In this document: piece by piece, positions 45,639 through 54,655 of the stretch
Layout: each line of letters begins with the position of its first letter
How positions within the stretch are numbered: position 1 is the stretch's first letter
NCBI GenBank assembly: GCA_964526645.1
Contig: CAZGJN010000003.1
Span: 136,303-200,302 of the forward strand
Origin: JADJNW01 sp964526645
GTDB taxonomy: Bacteria > Bacteroidota > Bacteroidia > Chitinophagales > Saprospiraceae
Direction of reading: 5' to 3'
Length of the DNA: 64,000 nucleotides
Notes under the pieces: model-generated
Database searches by the model: none
Seen by the model: the letters and a program-made list of their open reading frames with translations, nothing else
What the model was told of the DNA's origin: nothing
Translations under genes and position numbers: made by a program

Positions 45639-47036
45639 ATGTCGGATACTATAAAAGCCGGTAGAAACCCTCAAAATCAAGGCAATACCACAGTCGTACT
45701 TCCCAGAGGTAAAAACTATCTTTTGGTCGTAGGCATTGATAAATACCAAGGACAGCCGCGCCTGTACAACGCTGTAAAAGACGCTAAGGATATCATCAAG
45801 GTGCTTACGGAACGTTACCAGTTTTCAAAAGAAACGCTCACAGCTATTTTCAATGAAGAGGCTACGCAGGAGAGGCTTTTTGCCGAATTGGACAGGCTCG
45901 CCAGCCTGGTCACTGAAAATGACAACCTGCTGGTGTACTTCTCCGGGCACGGCGAATTTAAAGACAATATTGACGAAGGCTTCTGGATTCCTTATGACGG
46001 AAAACCAGGCAATGTGGGTTCGTATGTGCCTTTTAGCATCCTTACGCGTTATATAAAAGCAATTAAATCGTTTCATACTTTTATTATCGCGGACTCTTGT
46101 TATTCCGGGACACTATTCACTGAGCGAAGCTCAGGGGATGCGCTCAATCGCTTGGAGAGTCGTCCCTCTCGTTGGTTGCTTACAGCAGGTAGAAATGAAG
46201 TAGTAGCAGATGGAAAACCCGGTGACAACAGCCCTTTTGCTGATGCGATCCTCTGGCGCTTGCGCAACAACAAGGAAGAAAGACTCCGAGTGTCGGAATT
46301 TTGTAATGATATTATAACCGACGTAGCCAGCAATGCTAAACAAACCCCGGAAGGCGCGCCGATGCACGGGGTAGGGCACCGCGGTGGCGAATTTATGTTT
46401 CGGCTGAAAGAAGTGGCGGATAAAGTTTTTGAAGATAATATTGGACCTATAGAAACTGGTAGTTCTAAAGGTACAGCACCCGTTGTGACACCTGTGGTAG
46501 AAGGAACAGACAAGGCCGCGCCAGCCGCAACGCCCGAAAAAATCCGCAACCTGGAAGACCTGAAACGGGTGGTACAGGCTTATGTCAAGGAAGATGATTT
46601 TGAGGCAGCCTTCGAGGTGCTGAATCGCGTAATTATCGAAAAATCAAGGGAATACAACACGATTATTTCTCTGCAAGGGCAGTACAATGGTGCAAAAAGA
46701 CAGCAGAAGCAAGGAATCATAAGTGAAGAATTTTTGTTTAGAACTTTTAACCGTGTCAGAATAGCCCTCACTGATGTAGTGAAAGGCTTGGAAGACAGAG
46801 ACTTAAATCCAAAAGAACTCGACGCAGGAGATCAAACCATGGCTACTAATAATACTTTATCCGAACTGGAGCGCCAGGGACTCCAAAACCAGCTACAACT
46901 TTTGCAGAAAAAACTGAATTTTTTCAAGCAGCAACTAATCGTCATCAACGATGCCGCCCAAAAATTTACCCTGGAAATGCAAATCGAGGAAACAGAAAAG
47001 CAAATCAATGAAGCAAAGGAAAAATTAGGCATTTGA
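45639..47036 (+). CDS. Caspase-like (C14) protease with effector-associated domains
   Basis: A 465-residue protease. The caspase fold (about 22–255) has the catalytic His in VYFSGHGE (H104) and Cys in IIADSCYSG (C154), with KNYLLVVGIDKY at the first strand. A linker follows, then a helical domain at about 303–385 with LSSRYNRLKR-like spacing (QYNGAKRQQKQGIISEEF) that resembles EAD11. A C-terminal helical pair at about 405–465 (KFTLEMQIEETEKQI) is shared with the next protein. It should cleave target proteins on activation by adaptors, a death or defence effector. It is the first gene of a four-gene operon. Confidence 0.85.
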   Translation: MSDTIKAGRNPQNQGNTTVVLPRGKNYLLVVGIDKYQGQPRLYNAVKDAKDIIKVLTERYQFSKETLTAIFNEEATQERLFAELDRLASLVTENDNLLVYFSGHGEFKDNIDEGFWIPYDGKPGNVGSYVPFSILTRYIKAIKSFHTFIIADSCYSGTLFTERSSGDALNRLESRPSRWLLTAGRNEVVADGKPGDNSPFADAILWRLRNNKEERLRVSEFCNDIITDVASNAKQTPEGAPMHGVGHRGGEFMFRLKEVADKVFEDNIGPIETGSSKGTAPVVTPVVEGTDKAAPAATPEKIRNLEDLKRVVQAYVKEDDFEAAFEVLNRVIIEKSREYNTIISLQGQYNGAKRQQKQGIISEEFLFRTFNRVRIALTDVVKGLEDRDLNPKELDAGDQTMATNNTLSELERQGLQNQLQLLQKKLNFFKQQLIVINDAAQKFTLEMQIEETEKQINEAKEKLGI

Positions 47037-47088
47037 AGTAGCATTTACTATGCTTAGTACACCTGAATAGAAAACTCCAAACCTTAAC

Positions 47089-48168
47089 ATGGCAACTGAA
47101 CTGGAAGGCGTTCAAAACGAATTAGAATTAAAAATAAGGCGACTCAACGCCCTGCGGGAAGCTATTGCCATTGAATCAGATGCGGATGTAAAATTCACGC
47201 TTCAAATCAAAATTGAAGCCTTAGAAAAAGAAATCACGGGGCTTCGTCAAGAAAGCTATGGCCTGGCGGCAGTCGGCGGCAATAGTCTTTTGGAGCAAAA
47301 AATAAAGGGACTTTCCATCGATGATAGCTTTACCATCGGGGAGCTTTATCTGGTCAACTGCAACCGCATTCCACCGCGCAATAATTTCTGGAAAGCTTTT
47401 GATGAAAATACAAAACGCCGCAATCCTTTTCAATTTTATTTCGTATTAGCTTGCCCCACACAGCAGCCCAACAGCTTCGCCGAAAGGATGGTGTATGAAA
47501 TCCTGATTGACGAGTTGGAATCCGACTTTGAAGCCATACACTACGTCCACCAGCCCAATAGCCGTCGGGTGCGAATAGAAGATTTGCCGCTGGGTAGAAA
47601 TCTGAAAAACTCACAGCGCGAATTCAAAAAATACTTCGCCAAACGCTTCAATTGGTCGGATTCGGAAATGGCTTTCGAGGATTTTATCAATACGGGCTTA
47701 CCAAAGTTGGAATACAAGTACGTCACGACGATCTTCGACCTCAACGCCAGCAAATGGGACGATATACTCATGCTGGAATACCTCGATTGGATCGTGGATG
47801 TGTTTACGCACACGCACGAGGATGTTCCCACTTTCCTCTTCTTTTTTGCCATTTTTATCAAAGATGTCCACACCGCTTCCATTCCGCTGCGCGAGCAAAA
47901 AATTGTAGATAGTATTGTCAACTTTGTAAACCAAAATGCCGAGCGTTGTTCGTTAATTAACCAACTGCTACCTGTACCGGTGGATTTTCTTGAAGATTGG
48001 ATTCGCGAACTGGGAGAACAAAACCAGGGCAAAATCGAAGAGGTCGTGAAAATAATGGTGGAAGGCTTGCCCGATGACAAAAAGGATAAGTACGAACAAA
48101 CAAAAGAATTGGATATGACTGATATTGAGCGCTTTCAGGAAATTGTTTATAAAGTGGTAATGCAATAA
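47089..48168 (+). CDS. Adaptor protein with inactive STAND-like (iSTAND) module
   Basis: A 359-residue protein. Residues 5–55 form a helical adaptor (RLNALREAIA ... KFTLQIKIEALEKEI) matching the caspase C-terminus, with identical KFTL and a shared IE...EK-I pattern. The main domain (about 85–300) has LVNCNRIPPRNNFWKAF and FYFVLACPTQQPNSFAERMVYE. The last segment stands where an NTPase P-loop is expected, but no GxxGxGKT is present, as in the inactive STAND family. It probably bridges the caspase and the MoxR/vWA sensor. The call to iSTAND is from remembered motif, so moderate. Confidence 0.65.
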   Translation: MATELEGVQNELELKIRRLNALREAIAIESDADVKFTLQIKIEALEKEITGLRQESYGLAAVGGNSLLEQKIKGLSIDDSFTIGELYLVNCNRIPPRNNFWKAFDENTKRRNPFQFYFVLACPTQQPNSFAERMVYEILIDELESDFEAIHYVHQPNSRRVRIEDLPLGRNLKNSQREFKKYFAKRFNWSDSEMAFEDFINTGLPKLEYKYVTTIFDLNASKWDDILMLEYLDWIVDVFTHTHEDVPTFLFFFAIFIKDVHTASIPLREQKIVDSIVNFVNQNAERCSLINQLLPVPVDFLEDWIRELGEQNQGKIEEVVKIMVEGLPDDKKDKYEQTKELDMTDIERFQEIVYKVVMQ

Positions 48169-48223
48169 TTTTAGAATATCGGCAATGCACCGATCATCAT
48201 AAACCGACAAACTTTTTATTGAA

Positions 48224-49147
48224 ATGAGTTTTAATCTGTATGCAAAAGAAGGACAGCGAGATTTGCCAGGCTTTGAATACAATGCCAGGCTCAATGACCC
48301 TTCCCTGTATAAACCCTCTACTGAATTGGTGAACGCCGTCAATGTGGCATTGGCGCTGGGGCAACCCCTCTTGCTCACGGGCGAACCCGGCACCGGTAAA
48401 ACCCAATTGGCGCACCATATCGCCTGGTTTTTCAAATTGGGTAAGCCCTTAGTGTTCAATGCTCAAACGACCTCTTCTGCCTCCGATTTGTTCTATAAAT
48501 ACGATGCGCTGGGGCATTTTCAATATAGCCAGAACAATGCAGAAACCCTAAGTCCCGATGAATTGGAGCGCCGCTTCATCCGTTATCAGGGCTTGGGTGC
48601 GGCCATTCAATCTGATAAACGCCAAGTCGTATTGATTGATGAAATTGATAAGGCCCCCCGCGATTTGCCCAATGACGTGCTGGCTGCTATCGAAGACCTG
48701 GAGTTTGGCGTACCAGAAATAGGCAAGTCTTATAAAACACAAACGGAAAAACGCCCGATTATCATCATCACCAGCAATTCAGAAAAAAACTTGCCCGATC
48801 CCTTTTTGCGGCGGGTGGTGTATTTTCACATTCCTTTTCCGGATGCTGCTGCCTTGCTCGAAATTGTAAGTAGTAAAGTGGATGGCTACACCTCTGAGGA
48901 ACTTGCACAGTTAGTGCAACACTTCGAGCGCATTAGAACCGATAAAAATTTGAAATTAAAAAAACTACCAGCTACGGCAGAGTTGATTTTCTGGACGATG
49001 CTGCTCAAAAAATTTCAATTCAAGGTAGCAAAACTGAGCGATACACGAAAACTAAGTGCGGAAGAGAAAGAGCATTTGCTTACTTCTTACTCCGTTTTGG
49101 CAAAAACAAAAGAAGACCTGATCGCTTTGCAAAATATGCTCAAATAA
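48224..49147 (+). CDS. MoxR-family AAA+ ATPase
   Basis: A 307-residue AAA+ ATPase of the MoxR group. Walker A is GEPGTGKT (53–60), Walker B is VVLIDEID (135–142), sensor 1 is ITSNSEKNLPDPF and an arginine finger is likely R196/R197. MoxR ATPases act as chaperones on vWA-domain partners; the vWA-like protein is the next gene, 23 bp on. Within this operon it likely remodels that partner or the iSTAND adaptor using ATP. All catalytic motifs are intact. Confidence 0.92.
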   Translation: MSFNLYAKEGQRDLPGFEYNARLNDPSLYKPSTELVNAVNVALALGQPLLLTGEPGTGKTQLAHHIAWFFKLGKPLVFNAQTTSSASDLFYKYDALGHFQYSQNNAETLSPDELERRFIRYQGLGAAIQSDKRQVVLIDEIDKAPRDLPNDVLAAIEDLEFGVPEIGKSYKTQTEKRPIIIITSNSEKNLPDPFLRRVVYFHIPFPDAAALLEIVSSKVDGYTSEELAQLVQHFERIRTDKNLKLKKLPATAELIFWTMLLKKFQFKVAKLSDTRKLSAEEKEHLLTSYSVLAKTKEDLIALQNMLK

Positions 49148-49170
49148 ATACCTCAAAGGGTATCAACTGA

Positions 49171-52100
49171 ATGGCAGATACGTTAAAATATCATCTACTT
49201 TCCGACCTGGTATCGGCCCTCGAAACCGATGGCTTTGAGATTGGCACGGGCAAACACCTGCAAGTGCAGGAACTTCTGCGCAAATTGCCGGATGATATTC
49301 CGCTGGAAGAGCTGAAAACGCTGCTTAGCCCTGTTTTTTGTACCAACCGCCAGGAACAAGAGCGATTTTATGAGTTGTTTGAACAGAGTCTGAATCGAAT
49401 ACTTCGAATAGCGCAAGCGCCTGCCGAAGAAGTGATTGAACCCGTAGATCCCGTAGCGCGCAACACAATACGTTGGCGCAATGTATTGTTGGGCTTAATC
49501 GTTTTGTTTTCAGGTTGGGCAGGGTACATCTTAGAATTCAATCTTTTCAATTGGACACAGAACCCCACCTTTTTGCTGCTTGCTTTGCTCATCGGCGGGG
49601 GCATTTATTTTTCTTACGTTACGCTATCGAAGTGGAGACATCGGATCGCTTATCTTGCATTGCTGGCATTGGTAGCCATGGCAGCTCATTTTTTAAAACC
49701 CCTCACACTGCCCAAACTCCAAGTAACTACAGCCTCTATCTACCTTTCCATCACAGCGCCAGGGGCTAAAGTGACCGAGCGCATCCCGCTTGAAAAAGAC
49801 AGTCTTTTGTCAGTGAGTTTTTGTGATGGTAGCAGAGCTGGGGCAGACAGCTTGCTGGGGACTTATCAGATTGATAGCTTGGGATATTTTACTTATACAG
49901 CCAATGAAACCCTCGTGGACACTACGGCGCTGCCCCTTTGTGTATTGGCGGTGTATCGAAACTTTGTGGATACTACCTTTTTTGTGGTTCAATTCAGACC
50001 CCAATCCATAGCGCCACCTACACCGGTTGCTTCAAAATTGCTTGACACCATCCAACTGCCACTTTTGGACTTAGCAGCCCTCCAAATTGACTTGGCAGCC
50101 CAGACGAAAGCTGCTTTTTATAAAGAAAATGCCTGGTGGATAAAACTTCTGCTCATTGTTTTACTCGCAGCTATTTTTTGGAGCATTGTACAATGGCGAG
50201 AACGAAAACGGCGGCAGTTGATTGCGCAGTTGGAACAACGCGACAAACCGCCTTACATCTGGAATATCAAAGCAGATCAAGCGGAAGCGCTTTTTTTTGG
50301 GGAGGAAGTGCGAATCTTGCTCCAACAGCTGCGCCGCCGGCTTCTTGATGATTTTTATAAATTGGACATTCCTCAAACCGTGCATGCGACAGTGAAAAGT
50401 GCCGGACGGGTTGATTTTAAATTCAAACAACAGACAATTCCCCCGGAATACCTTATTCTGATTGATCGGCAGGCTTACGGCGACCACCGGGCGCAATTGT
50501 ACGATCATCTCTTTCAGGCTTTTAAAGCTAATGAAATAAACGTAGAACGCTTTTTTTATCAAAAAGATGTGCGGCTTTGTTTTAATGAAGCTTTTCCTAA
50601 TGGTATCAGTATCAAAGAATTGCAGCATAAATATGGCGATACACGGCTCTTGATTTTTGGTAATGGCTTTGACATCCTTAGCCCCATGAGTGGAAAGCTC
50701 TCCAAGTGGGCAACTATTTTTAGTGGCTGGCGCGAGCGGGCTTTGTTTTCACCTCAACCACTGGCAACTTGGGGTAAACGAGAGGAGGGACTTTCCGAAA
50801 TGTTTTTTGTAATGCCAGCTTCCGTTGAAAGTCTGGCGGCTACCTTGGAGCAATTTAGCAGCATTGAAAGACGCAGCCCCGATGAGTTGATTGGTAAAAT
50901 GGAGGACCTGGTTTGGCGGCCCATTGAGTTGGAGGGGGATTTGATCAGCTCTTTGCAAAAATATTACACAGAACCGATGCTGCGCTGGATTGCAGCTTGC
51001 GCCTTGTATCCTTCTTTACATTGGGATTTGACGCTGTTTTTGGGGCGAGAACTTTCCACAGATGAGGAGAACCTGCTCACGGTAGAATGCCTTTTTGAGC
51101 TAACACGCCTGCCCTGGTTTGTGGATGGGCACATTCCCAACCAGGCAAGAGTAGAATTGATTGAGTATTTATCGAAAAATGGGCTTGAAATACCCCTTCG
51201 CCAGCGCATACAACAACTTTTCGACAGTATCGCTAAGCCTAGCACGGATTCTGTTGCTTTTGATGAATACAAGCTGAATGCTGTTGGTAATGAATTGTTG
51301 CATACCAAAGACCGCCGTCGTCGCCGTGCACTCGAGCAAGAAATGGGGCGCTATCTGATAGCTGGGCACGAGCCTGATGTGGTCGTTTTGAGATACCTCA
51401 ACAAACCTCGCTCACCCCTGGATTTTGCGGTGCCCGATAGCTGGAAAAAGTACGTTTTTCATAGTGGCTATTCCTTTTTTGGCTGGAAAGACTGGCTTTG
51501 GGCTTCGCCATTATGGACTTTTCTGACGCTGGGTATTTTGTTTTACACCCCTAATGTTGAAGGCATTTGTGAAGGAAAACAGGTGCAGTACAATTCTATG
51601 CAGCTCTGCCTTGATAGCGCTGCGGATTATTTGACCTACTACGAGCAGCTGATCCGAGAGGCAATTGTAAAAGAAGATACCGCTGAAGTGGATAGCTTGT
51701 GGAATCGAGCCAGGACTTACTTCACGGAGACGCTGGTGGATTCGCTCGCTACGAGTTCTTCTACCGTGATTGGTACCATGAAACAAGTGGCGGTGGATAC
51801 CGTGCCTTTCTATCGCAACCTCTCCACAGCGTATTATAACATTGGTGTCAAATATCATAATCAGTGGCAAAACTTAAATGATTCTATCACAACTATACTG
51901 GATGCTGAAGAAACTACGCCCCAACAACAGGAAAGCACAGCAGAAAATGAGGCGCGAATGGCGCGCTATCAATCCTGGAGGGTAATGGCAGATTCTTTTG
52001 CCATGCGCAGCTGTAGTTATTTTCGTAGTGGCAGTAGGTTATTTACTTCGGTTACAGGCGGGGTGGGCTACAACTTTTTTTTGGCGATGCAAAAAATTTG

Positions 52101-53439
52101 CCCTGAAACACCTACCACACCGGCTATTCCAAATGAAGATTTTGTGGGAATTGTAACCGATGCGCGCAGTAATCGCCCGATTGCCAACGTTAGTGTCAAA
52201 GCCCTTAACGGTGCGGTGGTTGCCCTCAGCGATAAAGCGGGAAGATACACACTGAGCCTACCGGAAAATATGGTTGGCACGGTACTCAAAATTAATTATA
52301 CAGCGAAAGGCTACGTGGAAGAAACACAAGATTTGAACATACAACAACCCCTGCTCACTGTGTCGCTGGAGCCTTTGCAAAGGGAAGAAAAAGTGGAGAT
52401 TTATACTGCCAAAAGCGGAATGATGGGACTAAGGTCTTCCCTGGGAAAAGAAATTACGCCGGCGCGGTACAATCGGATTGACCTTGACCCCTCTACTGGT
52501 TGGTATCGGGTACAAATCATTAGCAAGCTTGATATCCAGATGGGGTACTTAGATAGCCAGGGCAATGTGGTGATTCCGCTGGATTATCGGGCCTTGGGTT
52601 TTTTGCGCGATGGTCTGATCGCTGCTTCCAGCGAAAAATCAGGCTATTTGGATCGCAATGGAAACATCGCTATTGCATTTCAGTATGAGAGCGTCAGAGA
52701 TTTTCGCAATGGCGAAGCAGAAGTGAGCCAACGCCTAGAAGGGCAACTTTTCACTTTTATCATCAATAAAGATGGCCGGTGCATTCGGAACTGCCCACCG
52801 ACAGAACGAACCGTGAAGGAAAAAGGCACCGTGGAAACAGTGAATGAAAATATTGATTGCTCTCCGATTTTACTTTATTTTGACTGGGACAGACCCCGCG
52901 AAAAAGAGGGCAATGACCTCGAAGCAGTGGTACAGCAGTACGCCCAACGGATCAAAGTCGTATCGGATTCCATTGACAGGCAAAACCAAAATAAGGACAA
53001 AAAGTCTTCAAGAATTATTAAAAATACCCCTCAGGTTTTTCTGAAAAACCAGTATGATGATTTTGTAGAGCGTGAACTATTGAGCGGCTTTAATGATTTC
53101 AAAAGTTGTCTGGATCGCTTTTACACTTATTTGCAAGCAGGACAGCAAGTGGAGATTACCCTGCGGAGTTTCAGTAGTTCTGCTTTTAATCAAAGACTGC
53201 TCGACCGGCGCATGAATCTCGTGGAGCGATACATTTTACAAAATAGCAAAGCGCCTTTGGATGCCTACCTCAAATCCGGGCAACTCAGGATTATTAAAGT
53301 TTCGGATGGCTCAGCACCGCAACAGCAAGTGCAGCAAAACGCTCCTCTTGCACAGGACAATGCAACTTACGATCCAGCCGCCATGCTCAACCGTAGGCTG
53401 GAAGTGGAAATGCGCTTATTACAACAAAAAAGAGGGTAG
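49171..53439 (+). CDS. Envelope-spanning vWA-like protein with WG repeats and OmpA-like C-terminus
   Basis: A 1422-residue protein. Order of parts: CoxE-like N-terminus (1–80); helices 102–121, 132–151, 158–178; periplasmic domain 179–321; helix 322–340; cytoplasmic region 341–774 with a vWA-like fold (425–560). There the MIDAS DxSxS is degenerate (D432-R-Q-A-Y). Next come helix 775–792; a periplasmic helical part; a carboxypeptidase-regulatory-like fold (990–1070); WG repeats (1075–1205, GYLDSQGNVVIPLDY, GYLDRNGNIAIAFQY); and an OmpA-like end (1230–1415, LLYFDWD, NQRLLDRRMNLV, NRRLEVEM). It is probably the sensor of the system and the substrate of the MoxR ATPase. No close named homologue is known to me. 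Confidence 0.7.
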   Translation: MADTLKYHLLSDLVSALETDGFEIGTGKHLQVQELLRKLPDDIPLEELKTLLSPVFCTNRQEQERFYELFEQSLNRILRIAQAPAEEVIEPVDPVARNTIRWRNVLLGLIVLFSGWAGYILEFNLFNWTQNPTFLLLALLIGGGIYFSYVTLSKWRHRIAYLALLALVAMAAHFLKPLTLPKLQVTTASIYLSITAPGAKVTERIPLEKDSLLSVSFCDGSRAGADSLLGTYQIDSLGYFTYTANETLVDTTALPLCVLAVYRNFVDTTFFVVQFRPQSIAPPTPVASKLLDTIQLPLLDLAALQIDLAAQTKAAFYKENAWWIKLLLIVLLAAIFWSIVQWRERKRRQLIAQLEQRDKPPYIWNIKADQAEALFFGEEVRILLQQLRRRLLDDFYKLDIPQTVHATVKSAGRVDFKFKQQTIPPEYLILIDRQAYGDHRAQLYDHLFQAFKANEINVERFFYQKDVRLCFNEAFPNGISIKELQHKYGDTRLLIFGNGFDILSPMSGKLSKWATIFSGWRERALFSPQPLATWGKREEGLSEMFFVMPASVESLAATLEQFSSIERRSPDELIGKMEDLVWRPIELEGDLISSLQKYYTEPMLRWIAACALYPSLHWDLTLFLGRELSTDEENLLTVECLFELTRLPWFVDGHIPNQARVELIEYLSKNGLEIPLRQRIQQLFDSIAKPSTDSVAFDEYKLNAVGNELLHTKDRRRRRALEQEMGRYLIAGHEPDVVVLRYLNKPRSPLDFAVPDSWKKYVFHSGYSFFGWKDWLWASPLWTFLTLGILFYTPNVEGICEGKQVQYNSMQLCLDSAADYLTYYEQLIREAIVKEDTAEVDSLWNRARTYFTETLVDSLATSSSTVIGTMKQVAVDTVPFYRNLSTAYYNIGVKYHNQWQNLNDSITTILDAEETTPQQQESTAENEARMARYQSWRVMADSFAMRSCSYFRSGSRLFTSVTGGVGYNFFLAMQKICPETPTTPAIPNEDFVGIVTDARSNRPIANVSVKALNGAVVALSDKAGRYTLSLPENMVGTVLKINYTAKGYVEETQDLNIQQPLLTVSLEPLQREEKVEIYTAKSGMMGLRSSLGKEITPARYNRIDLDPSTGWYRVQIISKLDIQMGYLDSQGNVVIPLDYRALGFLRDGLIAASSEKSGYLDRNGNIAIAFQYESVRDFRNGEAEVSQRLEGQLFTFIINKDGRCIRNCPPTERTVKEKGTVETVNENIDCSPILLYFDWDRPREKEGNDLEAVVQQYAQRIKVVSDSIDRQNQNKDKKSSRIIKNTPQVFLKNQYDDFVERELLSGFNDFKSCLDRFYTYLQAGQQVEITLRSFSSSAFNQRLLDRRMNLVERYILQNSKAPLDAYLKSGQLRIIKVSDGSAPQQQVQQNAPLAQDNATYDPAAMLNRRLEVEMRLLQQKRG

Positions 53440-53545
53440 GAGCATTGATCATTGAACGAGAACGGGCAACTGCTTTTCAAATATGGCACATTGCTCAATG
53501 AAATCTTTTGAATGTTTTCAGACAGCCAGATTTGCATACGCTGCC

Positions 53546-54232
53546 TTATTCAGCGGGAGGCAGCAAGACACCAAACGCAAAATCCTCCAACAGCTTTTTC
53601 ACCTGACTCAGGTTGCCATCTATCAGCTTGACATCGGTCAGAGAGGGCAAGTGCAAAGCAAAATAGATGTGGTTATTGGACATTTCGAGCAGGGTAGTGG
53701 CTAAAGCCCGCGGATAGGGATAATTGGGATTAATCGCTTGAATCGTATCCGCCAGAATTTTGCATAAAGATTTATAAGTGAGGAAAAAGCCCTGTTTATT
53801 TTCTTCATCCACCTGCTTGGTATGATAAGTTTTGGCAGCTTCGGCTACTACAATGCGGTGTAGCGCCGATTCATCCACAAAATCAACAGCAGGATTGACT
53901 CTTGTAGTATCCACGATTGTATCAATTATGATACGAAGCCGCTCAATGGGATCATTCAGGTTGGCAGTATAAAATTCAATTCTAAACTTCATCCACTCCC
54001 AGTACCAACATAGTAAATAGACTAAAAGGAGGTGTTTGTTTTCAAAATAGCGGTAGATAGAGGCTTCCGTAGAGTCAATACGATCCGCCAGTTTTTTAAA
54101 TGTAAAATCTTCAATACCAATTTCATCAATCAGTAGAATACTATGATGGAGTATTTGCCGCCCCAGTTTTGTCTCCTGGGGATCGCGCTTATAAAGTTTT
54201 TCATTTAGTTTTACTTGAATTGTAACCGCCAT
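53546..54232 (-). CDS. TetR-family transcriptional regulator
   Basis: A 228-residue regulator. The N-terminal helix-turn-helix is at about 25–70 (ILLIDEIGIEDFTFKKLADRIDSTEASIYRYFENKH in part), with a helical ligand domain behind it. It ends AFGVLLPPAE. Ligand and targets are unknown. A TACCTTTG −7 element and an ATGAT/ATCAT inverted repeat lie 30–55 bp upstream, consistent with autoregulation. It is convergent with the caspase operon, whose last gene stops 106 bp away. Confidence 0.88.
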   Translation of the reverse strand: MAVTIQVKLNEKLYKRDPQETKLGRQILHHSILLIDEIGIEDFTFKKLADRIDSTEASIYRYFENKHLLLVYLLCWYWEWMKFRIEFYTANLNDPIERLRIIIDTIVDTTRVNPAVDFVDESALHRIVVAEAAKTYHTKQVDEENKQGFFLTYKSLCKILADTIQAINPNYPYPRALATTLLEMSNNHIYFALHLPSLTDVKLIDGNLSQVKKLLEDFAFGVLLPPAE

Positions 54233-54655
54233 AATTCGCTTTTATGTGAAAAAAGGTAAAATGATGGCATTGATCATCAAAGGTAAAACTTTCATTTGAA
54301 AATTAGTATGCTCCTTTGTCTTACATATTCCAAATTGGGAAGGTGGAGCCGAAAATTAGAAACGCAACCAGTTGAAAATTAGGATGTAAATGTAGTTAAA
54401 TAACAAGATAGACTGAAGCCATTTATGGACAAAGAATTGAAGAAGAAAAAGAGAGGCTTACCAAACAAGCAGCCCCTCTCGAAAGCCTCAGTCACCATGC
54501 GAGTTCAATCAACAAGCATTGATTGAAACATGAATAATCTTATTTAAAATTGGATAGTTTTTATTTTAGCAGAAAAGCTTTACTATTTTATTTTGATAGT
54601 AAAACAATGTTTAGTGGATAAAGTTTGCTGAGTTGGCTGATTATTTCGGAAGATT
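54233..54655. other. Intergenic region upstream of the TetR gene
   Basis: 423 bp between TetR and the antiporter, both on the minus strand. It holds the TetR promoter candidate. A 33-codon open frame at 54425 (MDKELKKKKRGLPNK...) lacks support. A short GAGAGG/CCTCTC hairpin without a T-run is present. I see no RNA gene. Confidence 0.5.
54278..54285 (-). promoter_or_regulatory. Candidate −7 element (TACCTTTG) of the TetR gene
   Basis: Exact TAnnTTTG match on the minus strand, 46 bp upstream of the TetR start. An inverted repeat, ATGAT (54261–54265) and ATCAT (54273–54277), sits between it and the gene and could be the operator. Confidence 0.4.

Noticed and set aside
45639..53439. Classical toxin–antitoxin, CBASS or restriction explanation for the operon
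   Set aside because: No cyclase, methylase, nuclease or small antitoxin is present; the parts fit the caspase/EAD/MoxR class.
54425..54526. Small 33-codon ORF starting MDKELKKKKRGLPNK
   Set aside because: Very lysine-rich, no ribosome binding site, no domain; likely chance. The nearby GAGAGG/CCTCTC hairpin has no T-run and is not called a terminator.
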